NCBI RefSeq assembly: GCF_000702825.1
Contig: NZ_JNKF01000014.1
Coordinates: 1-64,000, forward strand
Reading direction: 5' to 3'
DNA: 64,000 bases
Source: Prevotella sp. P6B1
GTDB lineage: Bacteria > Bacteroidota > Bacteroidia > Bacteroidales > Bacteroidaceae
The first letter of the stretch is position 1. Each line of letters begins with the position of its first letter. Of the stretch, positions 19,657-30,381 are shown piece after piece. Under the pieces are notes generated by a model, which saw nothing but the letters and a program-made list of their open reading frames with translations, was not told where the DNA came from and ran no database searches. The position numbers were made by a program, and so were the translations under genes.

Positions 19657-21141
19657 CTATAGTTTTATTTTCTTCGTTGCCGGCTTACTTTCGTTCTGGA
19701 TGCGGTTCAATGCAGTAACCACATAGGTCCACTTCTCCTTGCCCTCATTGTATGGCAGTTTGTAGAAGAACTTATCGGTGATAGTAACAATCTTCGAAGG
19801 ATCGTTCAGATTCACCTTCTCGCCTTTGGCAAAACGATACACAACATATTTCTCTGCATTGCTTTCCCAATGCTTACTGCTTGGCGATATCCAGAACAGG
19901 ATATAACCGTCCTCAGTCCATACAGGCGACAGTTTCTTCACCTTCTTTGGTGCCTTATTGCTGATGAACGGCATTTCGGGCTGGAGGGCAGGATGCTTCC
20001 AGTACACTTCGCGGAGCGATGTGCCATAGTTGCCCACATTATCTACAGCCGCTTTAGCATACCACAGAACAGTACCCTTTACGGCAGGATTCTGGCGATG
20101 CAAATTCATCTTGGCACCCAACTGATGCTGGTTGGGATTCTGAGGATCGGCATATTTCACCGTGCGTTCCACATCCTCGCCAATTACCAACGGACGAACA
20201 GCAGCGTGCTGACTCCACCATTTAATAAGGGTTGCATAATCAGCGGCCTTATTTCCTATCTCCCAGTACAACTGAGGAACACAGTAATCCAGCCATCCGT
20301 TATTCACCCATAACAGGATATCAGCATACAAATCGTCGTAGTTCTGAGTACCATTGGTATTACTACCCACTGGCGAACTCTTCTTGTTACGATAGATGCC
20401 AAAAGGCGAGATGCCCACCTTCACCCAAGGCTTCACCTCATGGATGGCCTTGTAGAACTGCTCGATAAACAGGTTCACATTATAGCGGCGCCAATCATTC
20501 TGGTCCTTGATGCCGTTAGAGTGATCATGGAACAGCTCATCATCAGGTATGCTCAAACCCTTTACCGGATAAGGATAGAAATAGTCGTCCATATGGATAC
20601 CGTCCACATCGTAACGCGCCACGATATCCTTGGCCACCTCACAGATATAATCGCGATTCTCTTCGATTCCAGGATTCAGGATAAACAGCTCATCGTATGC
20701 GAAACAGTTTGCAGGCTTACGAATCGCGATGTGATTCTTTGCCAACACATTGGTACCCTTGGTCTTGGCTCTGAAGGGATTAATCCAAGCATGCAGTTCC
20801 ATGTCGCGCTTATGACACTCCTCAATCATCCACTGCAAAGGGTCCCAATAAGGGCTGGGCGCCTTGCCCTGAACACCTGTCAGGAATCGGCTCCATGGCT
20901 CTATCTTACTCTCGTAGAGGGCATCGCACTCTGGGCGTACCTGGAAGATAATCACATTCACACCATCCTTCTTCAGCTCGTCGAGCTGATAGGTCAATGT
21001 CTGCTGCATCTTGGCGGTTCCCATATTCTGGAACTGTCCGTTCACGCACTGTATCCATGCACCGCGCATCTCTCTCTTCTGCGCATTTCCTGCCACTGCC
21101 ATCAGCAGAGCGATGGCCATCAAAACTAATCTATTCTTCAT
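19657..21141 (-). CDS. Family 10-like glycosyl hydrolase (GHL10/DUF187 type)
   Basis: 494 residues from the ATG at 21141, with signal peptide [21 protein letters not shown]. The TIM-barrel part includes [28 protein letters not shown] and [13 protein letters not shown], all typical of the GHL10 family of Bacteroidetes. A fibronectin-like C-terminal part follows (about 400-490). It probably cleaves a glycan in the periplasm; the substrate is unknown. The ATG overlaps the metH stop by 11 bases. A longer start 31 codons upstream lacks a signal peptide at its N terminus and is less likely. Confidence 0.85.
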   Translation of the reverse strand: MKNRLVLMAIALLMAVAGNAQKREMRGAWIQCVNGQFQNMGTAKMQQTLTYQLDELKKDGVNVIIFQVRPECDALYESKIEPWSRFLTGVQGKAPSPYWDPLQWMIEECHKRDMELHAWINPFRAKTKGTNVLAKNHIAIRKPANCFAYDELFILNPGIEENRDYICEVAKDIVARYDVDGIHMDDYFYPYPVKGLSIPDDELFHDHSNGIKDQNDWRRYNVNLFIEQFYKAIHEVKPWVKVGISPFGIYRNKKSSPVGSNTNGTQNYDDLYADILLWVNNGWLDYCVPQLYWEIGNKAADYATLIKWWSQHAAVRPLVIGEDVERTVKYADPQNPNQHQLGAKMNLHRQNPAVKGTVLWYAKAAVDNVGNYGTSLREVYWKHPALQPEMPFISNKAPKKVKKLSPVWTEDGYILFWISPSSKHWESNAEKYVVYRFAKGEKVNLNDPSKIVTITDKFFYKLPYNEGKEKWTYVVTALNRIQNESKPATKKIKL

Positions 21142-23833
21142 ATCTGGGTTTATTCTTTCTTGCTTCTTCGAGTGACACAATCTGCGCTTGTTCCTGATGA
21201 TATTCCTCACGCAGGTTATCATATTTCTTATCAAGTTCGTGCTCCACGGTCTGCTTATCGGCCAACAGCTTGGCAGCCATCAGCGCATTCTGCGAAGCAT
21301 CCTTCATCCACACCACAGGACCACCGTAAACGGGGGCTATCTTCAACGCTACATGCAGTTCGCTGGTAGTGGCGCCACCAATCATGATGGGAATATCCAG
21401 ACCAGCTTTCTTCAGCTCCTCAGCCACGTTCACCATCTCCTCCAAACTGGGAGTGATCAGTCCGCTCAATCCGATGATATCCACATGTTCCTCCTGGGCT
21501 TTCTTCACTATCTGGTCGGCGGGCACCATGACACCCATATCCACCACCTCGTAGCCGTTACAGGCCATCACCACACTGACAATATTCTTACCAATGTCGT
21601 GAACATCACCCTTCACGGTTGCCAACAGCACTTTACCTGCCGAGGTCGTACTCTCGGTTTTCTCGGCTTCTATGAAGGGTTGCAGGATATCTACTGCCTG
21701 CTTCATGGTACGGGCGGTTTTCACCACCTGAGGCAGGAACATCTTACCTTCACCGAACAGCTTTCCCACCTTGTTCATACCCGCCATCAGCGGACCTTCG
21801 ATAATCTCTACCGCATGTTCAAACTTAGCCAATGCTTCCTTCAGATCCTCTTCGAGAAAGGTACCGTCGCCCTTCACTAAAGACTGGGCCAGACGGTCCT
21901 CTACCGACGTCTGAAGGCGATCCTCAAAAGGGCGTTTCTCCGCACTTGCTCCCCCAGCCTCTTTCTTGGCCAACTCCTCCTCCATGATTTTGCCAGCCAA
22001 CTCGATGAGGCGCTCAGAGGCACCCTTCTTACGATTCAGCACAACGTCTTCAATAACCTCAAGCTGGTCTTGAGGAATATCAGCGTAAATTACTTTCGTA
22101 GAAGGGTTTACGATACCAAAATCCATACCATGCTGAATGGCATGATAAAGGAATACGGCATGCATTGCCTCACGGATATAGTTGTTACCACGGAACGAGA
22201 AACTCAGGTTACTCACACCGCCGCTAACGTGCGCGCCTTTCAGGTTTTCATGAATCCAACCCGTTGCACGGATAAAATCGGCGGCATAGGCATCATGTTC
22301 CTCCATACCCGTAGCAATGGCCAGGATATTCGGGTCGAAGATAATGTCGAGCGGGTTCATGCCTACCTGTTCGGTAAGAATACGGAAGGCGCGCTCAGCA
22401 ATCTCAATACGTCGCTCATACGTGGTAGCCTGTCCTTCTTCATCGAAACACATCACTACCACCGCAGCGCCATAGCGCATCACATCCTGTGCGTGCTCAA
22501 TAAACTTCTGTTCACCCTCTTTCAGTGAAATCGAGTTCACAATGCTCTTGCCCTGCACACATTTAAGTCCAGCCTTGATGACCTCCCAGTTCGACGAGTC
22601 GATCATTACAGGCACCTTGGCAATATCCGGTTCGGCGGCAATCATGTTGAGAAAGGTGGTCATTTCCTGTTGGGCATCCAACAGACCATCGTCCATATTG
22701 ATATCAATCACCAGCGCTCCGTCGCTCACCTGCTTACGGGCTATCGACAGAGCTTCGCTGTAATTCTTTTCCTTGATAAGTCGCAGGAATTTGCGTGAGC
22801 CCGCCACATTACAACGCTCACCCACATTTACAAAATGTACCTCTTCGGTGACGTTCTGCAGTTCCAATCCCGACAACCACATCGTGCTCGGCATAGAGGC
22901 TGGCACATGGGGCTTCTTGCCTACCACCAATGGCTGGTACAAGCGGATAAATTCATCAGTGGTACCACAACAACCACCGATGATGTTGACGATACCCTCG
23001 TCCACCAGTTCACCCATCTTAGGCGCCATACTCTCGGCAGTCTCGTCATAGAGTCCGAGCGCATTAGGCAATCCGGCATTAGGATAGCAACTGATATAGT
23101 ATGGGGCTTTCTGGGCCAGTTCGCGGATAAAGGGTTTCATCTGCGTAGCACCAAAAGAGCAGTTCAATCCGATAGAGAATATGGGATACGTGCTAACGCT
23201 GGCCAGGAAGGCATCGAGTGTCTGTCCTGAGAGTGTTCTGCCCGCCAGATCGCTCACAGTTACCGAGAGCATAATGGGCAGCTGTAATTGCCTTTTCTCC
23301 ATCACCCGCATAGCGGCATCGATGGCACACTTGGCATTCAGTGTATCGAAGATGGTCTCTATCAACAAGGTGTCAACCCCGCCCTCAATCAGTCCGTCAA
23401 CCTGTTCCATATAGGCATCCAACAGTTCGTCGTATGTAATGTCGCGGAGCGCAGGATTGCTGACGTCAGGCGACATCGACAGGGTTTTATTGGTCGGTCC
23501 TATCGAACCAGCCACGAATCTTGGTTTTTCCTCTGTAGTAAATTTGTCGGCTTCGATGCGCGCCAACTGAGCACCCTTGCAAGCCATTTCCCAAGCACGC
23601 TCCTCTAACTGGTAGTCAGCTTGCGAAATACGTTGGCTGCTGAACGTATTGGTCGTAATGATATCAGCGCCGGCTTCGAGGTATTTACGATGAATTTCCG
23701 ACACCACTTCGGGGCGCAAAAGGTTAAGTTCATCGCTGTTACCTACCTTACCGATCACAGCACCAATCATCGTTCCCATGGCTCCATCGAGTATGAGAAC
23801 TCTCTCGTTTATGATCTCGTTTAGTTTACTCAT
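21131..23833 (-). CDS. metH: Cobalamin-dependent methionine synthase without activation domain
   Basis: 900 residues. It transfers the methyl group of methyltetrahydrofolate to homocysteine through cobalamin. The homocysteine domain carries zinc ligands in NCSFG (about 223) and GGCCGT (about 287). The pterin domain (about 330-610) and the cap plus B12 domain with DVHDIG (about 742-747) follow. The protein stops at [15 protein letters not shown], where the E. coli enzyme (1227 residues) would enter its S-adenosylmethionine-binding reactivation domain. No B12 riboswitch is possible directly upstream, as smpB ends 14 bases away. Confidence 0.94.
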   Translation of the reverse strand: MSKLNEIINERVLILDGAMGTMIGAVIGKVGNSDELNLLRPEVVSEIHRKYLEAGADIITTNTFSSQRISQADYQLEERAWEMACKGAQLARIEADKFTTEEKPRFVAGSIGPTNKTLSMSPDVSNPALRDITYDELLDAYMEQVDGLIEGGVDTLLIETIFDTLNAKCAIDAAMRVMEKRQLQLPIMLSVTVSDLAGRTLSGQTLDAFLASVSTYPIFSIGLNCSFGATQMKPFIRELAQKAPYYISCYPNAGLPNALGLYDETAESMAPKMGELVDEGIVNIIGGCCGTTDEFIRLYQPLVVGKKPHVPASMPSTMWLSGLELQNVTEEVHFVNVGERCNVAGSRKFLRLIKEKNYSEALSIARKQVSDGALVIDINMDDGLLDAQQEMTTFLNMIAAEPDIAKVPVMIDSSNWEVIKAGLKCVQGKSIVNSISLKEGEQKFIEHAQDVMRYGAAVVVMCFDEEGQATTYERRIEIAERAFRILTEQVGMNPLDIIFDPNILAIATGMEEHDAYAADFIRATGWIHENLKGAHVSGGVSNLSFSFRGNNYIREAMHAVFLYHAIQHGMDFGIVNPSTKVIYADIPQDQLEVIEDVVLNRKKGASERLIELAGKIMEEELAKKEAGGASAEKRPFEDRLQTSVEDRLAQSLVKGDGTFLEEDLKEALAKFEHAVEIIEGPLMAGMNKVGKLFGEGKMFLPQVVKTARTMKQAVDILQPFIEAEKTESTTSAGKVLLATVKGDVHDIGKNIVSVVMACNGYEVVDMGVMVPADQIVKKAQEEHVDIIGLSGLITPSLEEMVNVAEELKKAGLDIPIMIGGATTSELHVALKIAPVYGGPVVWMKDASQNALMAAKLLADKQTVEHELDKKYDNLREEYHQEQAQIVSLEEARKNKPRYEE

Positions 23834-23847
23834 GTCTTACTGTTCAA

Positions 23848-24330
23848 TCACTTCCAAACTTTCATTGCACGGTCCATCTCACGGCGATCCTCCTTCTCTT
23901 TCAGCGTCTGTCGCTTGTCGAACTCCTTCTTACCCTTACACAGCGCCACATCCACCTTGGCACGACCTTTCTCGTCGATAAACACCAGGATGGGCACAAT
24001 GGTGTAACCCGTCTGTTTGGTGGCACTCTCTAAGGCACGGATCTCTTTCTTGTTCAACAGCAGTTTGCGGTCGCGCTTCATCTCGTGGTTGTTGTACGAA
24101 CCGTAGAAGTAAGGGCTTACATTCATGCCCTTCACCCAGAGTTCGCCGTTGATCACCACGCAATAGGTGTCAACCAGACTCGCCTTTCCCAGTCGGATAC
24201 TCTTGATCTCCGTACCCGTCAGCACGATACCAGCTGTATAGGTATCGATGAAGAAGTACTCGAACGAGGCCTTCTTGTTGCGAATCTGCACCGGACTCTT
24301 TTTCCTTATCTGTTCCTCAGTCTTATTCAT
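23848..24330 (-). CDS. smpB: SsrA-binding protein SmpB
   Basis: 160 residues from the ATG at 24330. It binds tmRNA and brings it to stalled ribosomes. Characteristic pieces are [22 protein letters not shown], the central [10 protein letters not shown], and the C-terminal basic tail [26 protein letters not shown]. The ATG lies one base after the stop of the upstream DUF4375-like gene. A start 14 codons further upstream is possible but would extend beyond the usual N terminus. Confidence 0.96.
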   Translation of the reverse strand: MNKTEEQIRKKSPVQIRNKKASFEYFFIDTYTAGIVLTGTEIKSIRLGKASLVDTYCVVINGELWVKGMNVSPYFYGSYNNHEMKRDRKLLLNKKEIRALESATKQTGYTIVPILVFIDEKGRAKVDVALCKGKKEFDKRQTLKEKEDRREMDRAMKVWK

Positions 24331-24331
24331 A

Positions 24332-24835
24332 TCACTTAATAGTTGCGAAGTTCTCGAGATGATCATCGACATAATGTGCGATGTCGCTCACCCACTCCTC
24401 TTCGTTCTCAATAAAGATGTCGTCGAGGTTCTCGAATTCCGGATACTGCTCAAACATGGCCATGAAGTCCTCGTCGCTCTTCTCTGTTTCTATCTCCTCA
24501 CGATATTTCAGCCACAGCGTGTGGGCATCGTAGATCAGCTTCGATGGCGCACGCATATCCCACTGGCGTAAGGCTTTAGCCAGCGGATTCTTGAAGATAA
24601 ATGGTCCGTAGCCGTTGTAGATGAGCTGTACGAAACCACCATCCATCACCTCTTCGTGCAGGATACTCCAAGCCAATAGCGTCAGCTGGTCGGCATTGAG
24701 CTGCTGCATACTCTCGGCTGTCAGTTCGCCGCCAATGGCGTCGTAGATAGCCTTTACAAACACATCCAGGAATTCATCCATTCCCTCCATGGCTGCCTTC
24801 TGCAGCTCTTCATCCTTTACAATTACCTCGACCAT
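24332..24835 (-). CDS. DUF4375/DMP19-like protein
   Basis: 167 residues, acidic. The motif around [19 protein letters not shown] (residues about 60-78) is the hallmark of DUF4375 proteins. The family name DMP19 comes from a Neisseria DNA-mimic protein, but that activity cannot be assumed here. It is the first gene of a coupled set with smpB and metH. Confidence 0.8.
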   Translation of the reverse strand: MVEVIVKDEELQKAAMEGMDEFLDVFVKAIYDAIGGELTAESMQQLNADQLTLLAWSILHEEVMDGGFVQLIYNGYGPFIFKNPLAKALRQWDMRAPSKLIYDAHTLWLKYREEIETEKSDEDFMAMFEQYPEFENLDDIFIENEEEWVSDIAHYVDDHLENFATIK

Positions 24836-24868
24836 CTTTTTTTGACTATTTGATAATTTATACGATTG

Positions 24869-25684
24869 TTACGCCTCGTTATTCTCGAGTTCATAGACAC
24901 CAGTAGGCGTTTTGCGCTTAAGCACTTCGAGTTTCAAGTCCTTACCAGGAATCACGCCATGACTGCGCAGGATGGTCTCCACCGTCTTACGGGCCAATTC
25001 GGGGTGATTATTCTCTTCGCTCAGATGGCATAGCCACACATGCTTAAGTGCTTCGGTCATATTCTCCACTAAGGCTTCGCCGCACTCCATGTTCGACAGG
25101 TGTCCGTTGCCGCTTCTGATGCGCTGCTTCAGATAATCGGGATAAGGCCCCGTCTTCAGCATCTCTACATCGTGGTTAGCCTCAATGACCAGATAGTTGG
25201 CACGACGGATGCTGGCGCAGATATCCTCTGTGATACGCCCCACGTCGGTAATTACCACAAACACAATACCCTCAACCTCAATCTCGTAGCCCACATTCTC
25301 AGAGGCATCATGAGGCACCGCAAAAGGTTTCACTTTGAAGTCGCCAAGGGTGATACTCTCACCTGGTACTATTTCTTTCTTATGGTCAGCCGATACTTTG
25401 CGGGTAATGCAATAGTTCTTATCTATTCCCTCGTGCACTTTGTGCGTAGCATAGACAGGCAGATTCATGTCATGACTCAGGGCTCCTACTGATTTGATAT
25501 GATCAGCATGATCGTGTGTTATCAGGATGCGCTTCACAGAATTCAACTGAATACCGTATTCCTTACAGTATTTCTTCAGTGTGCGTATTCCGATGCCTAT
25601 ATCTATTATCAGCCCGTCTGTCGCAGTGCCCAGATAATAGCAATTACCGCTGCTACCGCTTCCAAACGATATAAATTTCAACAT
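24869..25684 (-). CDS. MBL-fold metal-dependent hydrolase (WalJ/YycJ type)
   Basis: 271 residues. It opens FISFGSGSSGNCYYLG, typical of the YycJ/WalJ group. The metal site ITHDHADH is near residue 60, with a further histidine in WLCHLSEENNH. Family members are linked to DNA-end processing or cell-wall regulation; the substrate is uncertain. A -7 promoter element precedes it. Confidence 0.88.
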   Translation of the reverse strand: MLKFISFGSGSSGNCYYLGTATDGLIIDIGIGIRTLKKYCKEYGIQLNSVKRILITHDHADHIKSVGALSHDMNLPVYATHKVHEGIDKNYCITRKVSADHKKEIVPGESITLGDFKVKPFAVPHDASENVGYEIEVEGIVFVVITDVGRITEDICASIRRANYLVIEANHDVEMLKTGPYPDYLKQRIRSGNGHLSNMECGEALVENMTEALKHVWLCHLSEENNHPELARKTVETILRSHGVIPGKDLKLEVLKRKTPTGVYELENNEA

Positions 25685-25704
25685 GTCGTATAATAATTTT
25701 CGTG

Positions 25705-25712
25705 CAAAGGTA
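25705..25712 (-). promoter_or_regulatory. -7 element upstream of the MBL hydrolase
   Basis: The minus strand reads TACCTTTG about 20 bases before the ATG. The -33 box is not convincing. Confidence 0.5.
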
Positions 25713-25759
25713 CTAAAATAATATGAAACGGCACCCGCTTTTCACATTATTTATTAATT

Positions 25760-27958
25760 TTAGAATGGCATACCTACTGCGAAGTGAAAAGCCAAATCGC
25801 GCGACAGACGTGGGTGCAACAACGGGTAGTGATCGTCTGATTCTATCTCGAAAGCGGGGTTCACCGCCTTCATACCCAAATCGAAGCGCAGGATAAAATA
25901 GTCAAAATTTAATCTTACGCCCATACCATAGCTAACCGCCAGATCGCTCAACAATCGACTAAAGGTAAAACGTCCGCCTTCCTGACCATTATAATCCCTG
26001 AAAGTCCATATATTACCAGCATCCACAAAGAGTGCGCCATTAAATTTCCAGAATAGCTTGGTTCTGTATTCCGCATTCAAGTCGAGCTTCATATCGCCCG
26101 TCTGTGTAATAAAGTTTATACGCCCGTCTTTATCCTTATAGCGACCTGGTCCCAAGCTTCTCACAGTCCATCCTCTGACGCTGTTGGCACCACCCGAGAA
26201 GTAACGTTTCTCGAAAGGCAGCACGGTCGAGTTGCCATACGGATAAGCCAGCCCCACACCGATATGGAACACCAACTGGTCGTTAGTACCTCGCATCAGC
26301 TCCTGGGTATAATCAAAGTCGCCCTTCACATACTGGGCATAGGCAATATTAAAGAGCGTGTATTGTCCCGTCTCGCTGTTCTTCGAGGCGTTCAGCAGTT
26401 TCGAACTGATATTCAGCAGATTACCAGCCGTTTCCACATTCGCCTTCAGAGCCACATGACCGTTATTATACGCATAACCGAAGCCCATACGCATGATAAA
26501 GAGATCCTCGTAGTTATAGCGAAGGATAGCGTTATAGTTCGTCTCATTGTCTAAATACTCCTTCTTGAAGGTCTCGCTGATCCAGGGCATGAACACATAG
26601 TTCAGGTTCACCAGATCAAAGCGGTAGCTGTCGTGATGATTCTGCGGTTTCCACTGGTACGACCAACCAGCAGTGAGCACACGACGGTGGAACTCAGGAC
26701 GGTCTTGCGTGTCGTAAATCAGTGACAGATCGCTCGTGGCAAGTGTTCTGCGACGGAAACTGCGACTCAGGAAAGGCATGATGAATCGTGGGAACGAGAG
26801 TCGCGTCTCAACACTATACTCCGTAAAGTTCCGATGACTATACCCCTCCAGACCCTTGATGGCCTCGTAGGCACCACGCAGCTGCAGACTGAAAGTCTCG
26901 GAGCCACGAAACAGGTTACGGTTCTGATACGTCAGCGATGCAGCCGCACCGAAATCACCAGCCGTATTCGTACCCTCAGGTTGAAAACTGATGGTCGATG
27001 GCTTGTTGGTCTGTATCTGTATCTTGGCGTTGAGCAGTGTTGTATCGGGCTGCTGTTCAAAAGCAATATTAGTGTACTTCACCGCTCCCAAACGTCCGAA
27101 GTGGTTATACGTGTTCTGCAGTTTCTCTGCCGAATAAGGACCACCCGCCTCTAAAAAGGTATTCTCGCTGAGCACCTTCGGACGCAGATGCAGCCGCTGC
27201 TCCTCGCCGGAACTTTCATACGCGATATCATCGATAAGATAAACTTTGTGCTGCTGTTGCAGACGCAACTTCAGGTTCACGCCGTGCTGCTGTTCATCTT
27301 TCTGAGCCGCATAGGTAATATACTCCTTATGAAAACGGAAATAACCGTTATTCTGCAGATGCTGCGTCATCTGGTTGCGTTCGGCCGACAAGGTCTCCAC
27401 ACTGAACTGCATACCGGGGTGCAAGAGCGAACGACGGTGCTTCATCAAACGTGCAACCGTCGTATCCTCGATTTCATATTCCAGTTCACGCACGAAATAC
27501 GGCTGTCCCGGATGCAACACATAGACGGCATCCAGCTTATGTTTCTTCTGGTCAGTGTACAGTTCAACCTGGGCATCCAGATAGCCTTTGTTCTGCAAAG
27601 CCTGCTGCAGGTCCTTACAGGTCATCTGAGCCTGCACCGAGTCGTAGATCACCGGCGCCTCGCCCATCTGGCGCAGCGTACGGTTCACCCATGAGCTATC
27701 CTTACCAGCCAGCGCATAGACACCTAAGGGCAGTTTCACGGCCGAAAACCAGCGCGAGTTACCCTTCTGGCGTACATAGCCCTTCAGTTGACTGGTACTG
27801 ATATCGCAATATTTTCCATCGGCCACCACCTTGACGTCATCCAACAGATAACTGCCTTCCGGAAGGTCGCGCGTTACCGAGCAACTGCACACCAATAGTG
27901 CCGCTGCCGACAAGCATACATATGGTAAATACCTATATTTTTCTCTTTTTCGACTCAT
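25760..27958 (-). CDS. TamA/BamA-family outer-membrane lipoprotein
   Basis: 732 residues from the ATG at 27958. A lipoprotein signal (LLVCSCSVTRDLP) is followed by POTRA-like domains (about 30-330) and a C-terminal 16-strand-type beta barrel with GGANSVRGW near residue 600, the conserved VRGW-like motif of Omp85 proteins. It ends in AFHFAVGMPF, with the terminal aromatic typical of barrels. It probably inserts or exports proteins or lipids at the outer membrane. An ORF start 10 codons earlier is possible but lacks support. Confidence 0.88.
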   Translation of the reverse strand: MSRKREKYRYLPYVCLSAAALLVCSCSVTRDLPEGSYLLDDVKVVADGKYCDISTSQLKGYVRQKGNSRWFSAVKLPLGVYALAGKDSSWVNRTLRQMGEAPVIYDSVQAQMTCKDLQQALQNKGYLDAQVELYTDQKKHKLDAVYVLHPGQPYFVRELEYEIEDTTVARLMKHRRSLLHPGMQFSVETLSAERNQMTQHLQNNGYFRFHKEYITYAAQKDEQQHGVNLKLRLQQQHKVYLIDDIAYESSGEEQRLHLRPKVLSENTFLEAGGPYSAEKLQNTYNHFGRLGAVKYTNIAFEQQPDTTLLNAKIQIQTNKPSTISFQPEGTNTAGDFGAAASLTYQNRNLFRGSETFSLQLRGAYEAIKGLEGYSHRNFTEYSVETRLSFPRFIMPFLSRSFRRRTLATSDLSLIYDTQDRPEFHRRVLTAGWSYQWKPQNHHDSYRFDLVNLNYVFMPWISETFKKEYLDNETNYNAILRYNYEDLFIMRMGFGYAYNNGHVALKANVETAGNLLNISSKLLNASKNSETGQYTLFNIAYAQYVKGDFDYTQELMRGTNDQLVFHIGVGLAYPYGNSTVLPFEKRYFSGGANSVRGWTVRSLGPGRYKDKDGRINFITQTGDMKLDLNAEYRTKLFWKFNGALFVDAGNIWTFRDYNGQEGGRFTFSRLLSDLAVSYGMGVRLNFDYFILRFDLGMKAVNPAFEIESDDHYPLLHPRLSRDLAFHFAVGMPF

Positions 27959-28017
27959 TTTCGCTGCAAAATTAATAAAAACTCTCAATTCTTAATTCTA
28001 AATTCTCAATTAATTCG

Positions 28018-28025
28018 TATCTTTG
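28018..28025 (+). promoter_or_regulatory. -7 element of the trmH-family gene
   Basis: TATCTTTG lies 27 bases before the ATG at 28053. It diverges from the outer-membrane protein gene. No clear TTTG stands upstream, as this stretch holds short 'ctcaattctt' repeats. Confidence 0.5.
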
Positions 28026-28052
28026 CACAGAATTTTCGCATTTTTATAGTAT

Positions 28053-28796
28053 ATGATCAGCAAAAATCAGATAAAATACGTGCATCAGCTCGAACTCAAG
28101 AAGTTTCGCAAGCAAGAGGGTCTTTTCATAGCCGAAGGACATAAGGTGGTTGGCGATTTGTTGGAAGCCGGTTTCACCCCTCGTCAGTTATTCGCTACTT
28201 CCGACTGGCTTGCCACCAATCAGATGGCAGGCGCCATTGAGGTCACCCCCGACGAGCTCACACGTCTCTCACTCCTGCAGCACCCGCAACAAGTGCTCGC
28301 CCTCTTCCCTATCCCTGAGACATCAGCCATCAGCCTAGACAGCTCTGCCCTCAGCCTTCTCCTCGACAATGTTCAGGACCCAGGCAATCTGGGCACCATC
28401 ATCCGCATAGCCGACTGGTTCGGCATCTCCACCATCTACTGTAGCGAAGGTACTGTCGATGCTTGGAACCCTAAGGTTATCCAAGCCACAATGGGTTCTA
28501 TCGCCCGCGTACAGATTGTATATACCAACCCCATCCAACTGTTCGACAGTCTGCCCGCCGACTTCCCCATCTACGGCACTTTCCTCGATGGCGAGAATAT
28601 CTACACCCAGTCACTTTCGCAGCATGGCATCATCGTCATGGGCAATGAGGGTAACGGCATCAGCGAAACCGTTCGTGCCCGCGTCACCCACAAACTGTTG
28701 ATCCCCGACTTTCACCAAGGCGACACGGCCGACAGTCTCAACGTAGGCGTTGCCACCGCCATCACCTGCAGTGAGTTCCGCCGCCGCAGTCTATAG
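28053..28796 (+). CDS. TrmH-family (SPOUT) RNA 2'-O-methyltransferase
   Basis: 247 residues. An N-terminal substrate-binding domain is followed by a SPOUT catalytic domain with LLDNVQDPGNLGTIIR (about 105-120), MGNEGNGIS (about 195) and LNVGVATAI near the C terminus, the three family motifs. It should methylate rRNA or tRNA using S-adenosylmethionine; the target site cannot be told. It is the left neighbour of the RHS-derived region. Confidence 0.92.
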   Translation: MISKNQIKYVHQLELKKFRKQEGLFIAEGHKVVGDLLEAGFTPRQLFATSDWLATNQMAGAIEVTPDELTRLSLLQHPQQVLALFPIPETSAISLDSSALSLLLDNVQDPGNLGTIIRIADWFGISTIYCSEGTVDAWNPKVIQATMGSIARVQIVYTNPIQLFDSLPADFPIYGTFLDGENIYTQSLSQHGIIVMGNEGNGISETVRARVTHKLLIPDFHQGDTADSLNVGVATAITCSEFRRRSL

Positions 28797-28935
28797 AAGT
28801 CATCCAAAAAGTGATTAATCATACGTCGTTTTTCTCTAAGTACTTTTCACGTGCAAAGTAGTTAGCGCGCAATAATTCTTTAGGTACTTTGCAAAATTTT
28901 CATAAAAGACTACTATCCATTGTTAAAACATGGTG

Positions 28936-28962
28936 TTGATATTAAAACTTTTACTATCTTTG
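28936..28962 (+). promoter_or_regulatory. Possible promoter of RHS module A
   Basis: TTG at 28936 and TATCTTTG at 28955-28962 with a 16-base gap, shorter than the usual 19-21. The remaining bases from 28797 to 28995 show no other feature. Confidence 0.45.
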
Positions 28963-28995
28963 CCATGGTTATTTAAATAACTAAAAGCCATTGAT

Positions 28996-29730
28996 ATGAA
29001 ACCCTATTATCCCTTCGGCGCCCCATACGCAGACAACTCAGCCGCCACAAATCCCGACTTCCAACCCTACAAATACAATGGCAAGGAACTCGATAAGATG
29101 CATGGCCTGAACACTTACGACCACGGCGCCAGACAATATGACCCAATCCTGCTAAGATGGGATAGAATAGATCCATTGGCAGAAGATTATAGAGGAATCA
29201 GTCCGTATGTGTATTGTGGAAATAGTCCTGTGAAGTATATTGATCCGGATGGAAATAAAAAAACACAAAGAAGTAAGGCTACTGGAATTGAAGTTGAAAT
29301 AGATTATTATGCACCAAGAATTAGAGGAGGTGGATATTATCATTCAAGATCACGTGAGAGCCTATTTGTAGAAGATGCGAGTGAGTTGAGTGATTTGATT
29401 AGAAAGTATGACCATGATTGGTCCCAAACAAGTACAGAACAGGCAGTTCTAATTCTACATTCATGTGCAACGTCTGAGTTTGCTCAGAAAATTTCCGGGG
29501 CTCAGGAGTTTCAGAATGTAATTATTATAGCTCCTACAGAAAATGTTCATACATCATCAAATGGTGATGAAAGGATTGCTACTACAATTAATGAAAAAAC
29601 AGGTGAAGAGGTTGAAGGTCATTGGGAAGTATATCTTAATGGGAAGCCACTTGTGGACGAATCTGGAAATCCTATAACTTACCCCTCGGATAGTCAAGTT
29701 GGAACAAAAGGTTTTGAATATGGATTTTAA
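28996..29730 (+). CDS. Short stand-alone RHS core with variable C-terminal domain (module A)
   Basis: 244 residues. Residues 1-86 are the end of an RHS core: YYPFG, YNGKELD, YDHGARQYDP, RWDRIDPLAE and the closing NSPVKYIDPDG. Residues 87-244 form a variable tip with VLILHSCATSEFA around Cys157 and IIIAPTENV after it, a layout seen in some polymorphic toxin tips; the activity is unproven and a cysteine-protease-like fold is only a guess. No signal peptide and no YD-repeat barrel are present, so it is a fragment of a normal RHS protein with its own possible promoter. The next gene overlaps its stop. Confidence 0.8.
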   Translation: MKPYYPFGAPYADNSAATNPDFQPYKYNGKELDKMHGLNTYDHGARQYDPILLRWDRIDPLAEDYRGISPYVYCGNSPVKYIDPDGNKKTQRSKATGIEVEIDYYAPRIRGGGYYHSRSRESLFVEDASELSDLIRKYDHDWSQTSTEQAVLILHSCATSEFAQKISGAQEFQNVIIIAPTENVHTSSNGDERIATTINEKTGEEVEGHWEVYLNGKPLVDESGNPITYPSDSQVGTKGFEYGF

Positions 29731-30343
29731 ACTTATAAAGCTTGTAGGCAAACTACTTGTTTGCATATGTATTTTTCTGTCATGCAGAGGTATCCAGAAA
29801 TCGTCTATAGATGATTTTCAGATTGTATGGGCGACTGATTATTCCGAAAATGGACTGGATTTTTTGCTGAATAAGGATACTACATATATATATCCTGATA
29901 GTACGTTTCTCCTAAAAAAAGGTATGTCATTTTACTCTCTCTCTGATCAGGAATATAGCTTAGCTAAAGATATTCTTAGGAATTACTTTAACTACTATCT
30001 TTACGATAGAGATGGTTGTGTTAATGAGGAGCCTTTTCGGCTAAGAAAGTATTTCCGCCAATATGTTGGCTATAAGAAAAATGATTCGATATATGTTTAT
30101 GTAAATCTATATACGCATTTCCCAATAATTCGAGAACCAGAATGCATGTGTACAATCAGTCCAAGTCAAAATGTACTTGTATACAAAGAAGAAGGGGGTA
30201 GGAATTACGGAACTGCAATTATTGATATAGCCAACAAGATGGTAATATATTTCAAAGTGAATTCTACGGATTCGAACTATAAAGCAGGAGGTTACTCAGA
30301 GAAGGAATTAAAAATTCTATTTCCTCATATGGAAAGTGAATAA
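29720..30343 (+). CDS. Putative immunity lipoprotein (module A)
   Basis: 207 residues from the ATG at 29720, which overlaps the RHS stop by 11 bases. A lipoprotein signal ends at FLSC (Cys22). The mature domain has no family I recognise. Overlap with a polymorphic-toxin tip and AT-rich codon use fit an immunity gene; membrane anchoring suggests its target works in the periplasm. The function is inferred from position only. Confidence 0.65.
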   Translation: MDFKLIKLVGKLLVCICIFLSCRGIQKSSIDDFQIVWATDYSENGLDFLLNKDTTYIYPDSTFLLKKGMSFYSLSDQEYSLAKDILRNYFNYYLYDRDGCVNEEPFRLRKYFRQYVGYKKNDSIYVYVNLYTHFPIIREPECMCTISPSQNVLVYKEEGGRNYGTAIIDIANKMVIYFKVNSTDSNYKAGGYSEKELKILFPHMESE

Positions 30344-30381
30344 TCAAGTAATCACACGAAGATAGACATAATAAGTTATAT

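Noticed and set aside
23834..23847. B12 riboswitch ahead of metH
   Set aside because: Only 14 bases separate metH from smpB, and no cobalamin-box sequence is seen; control would have to act further upstream.
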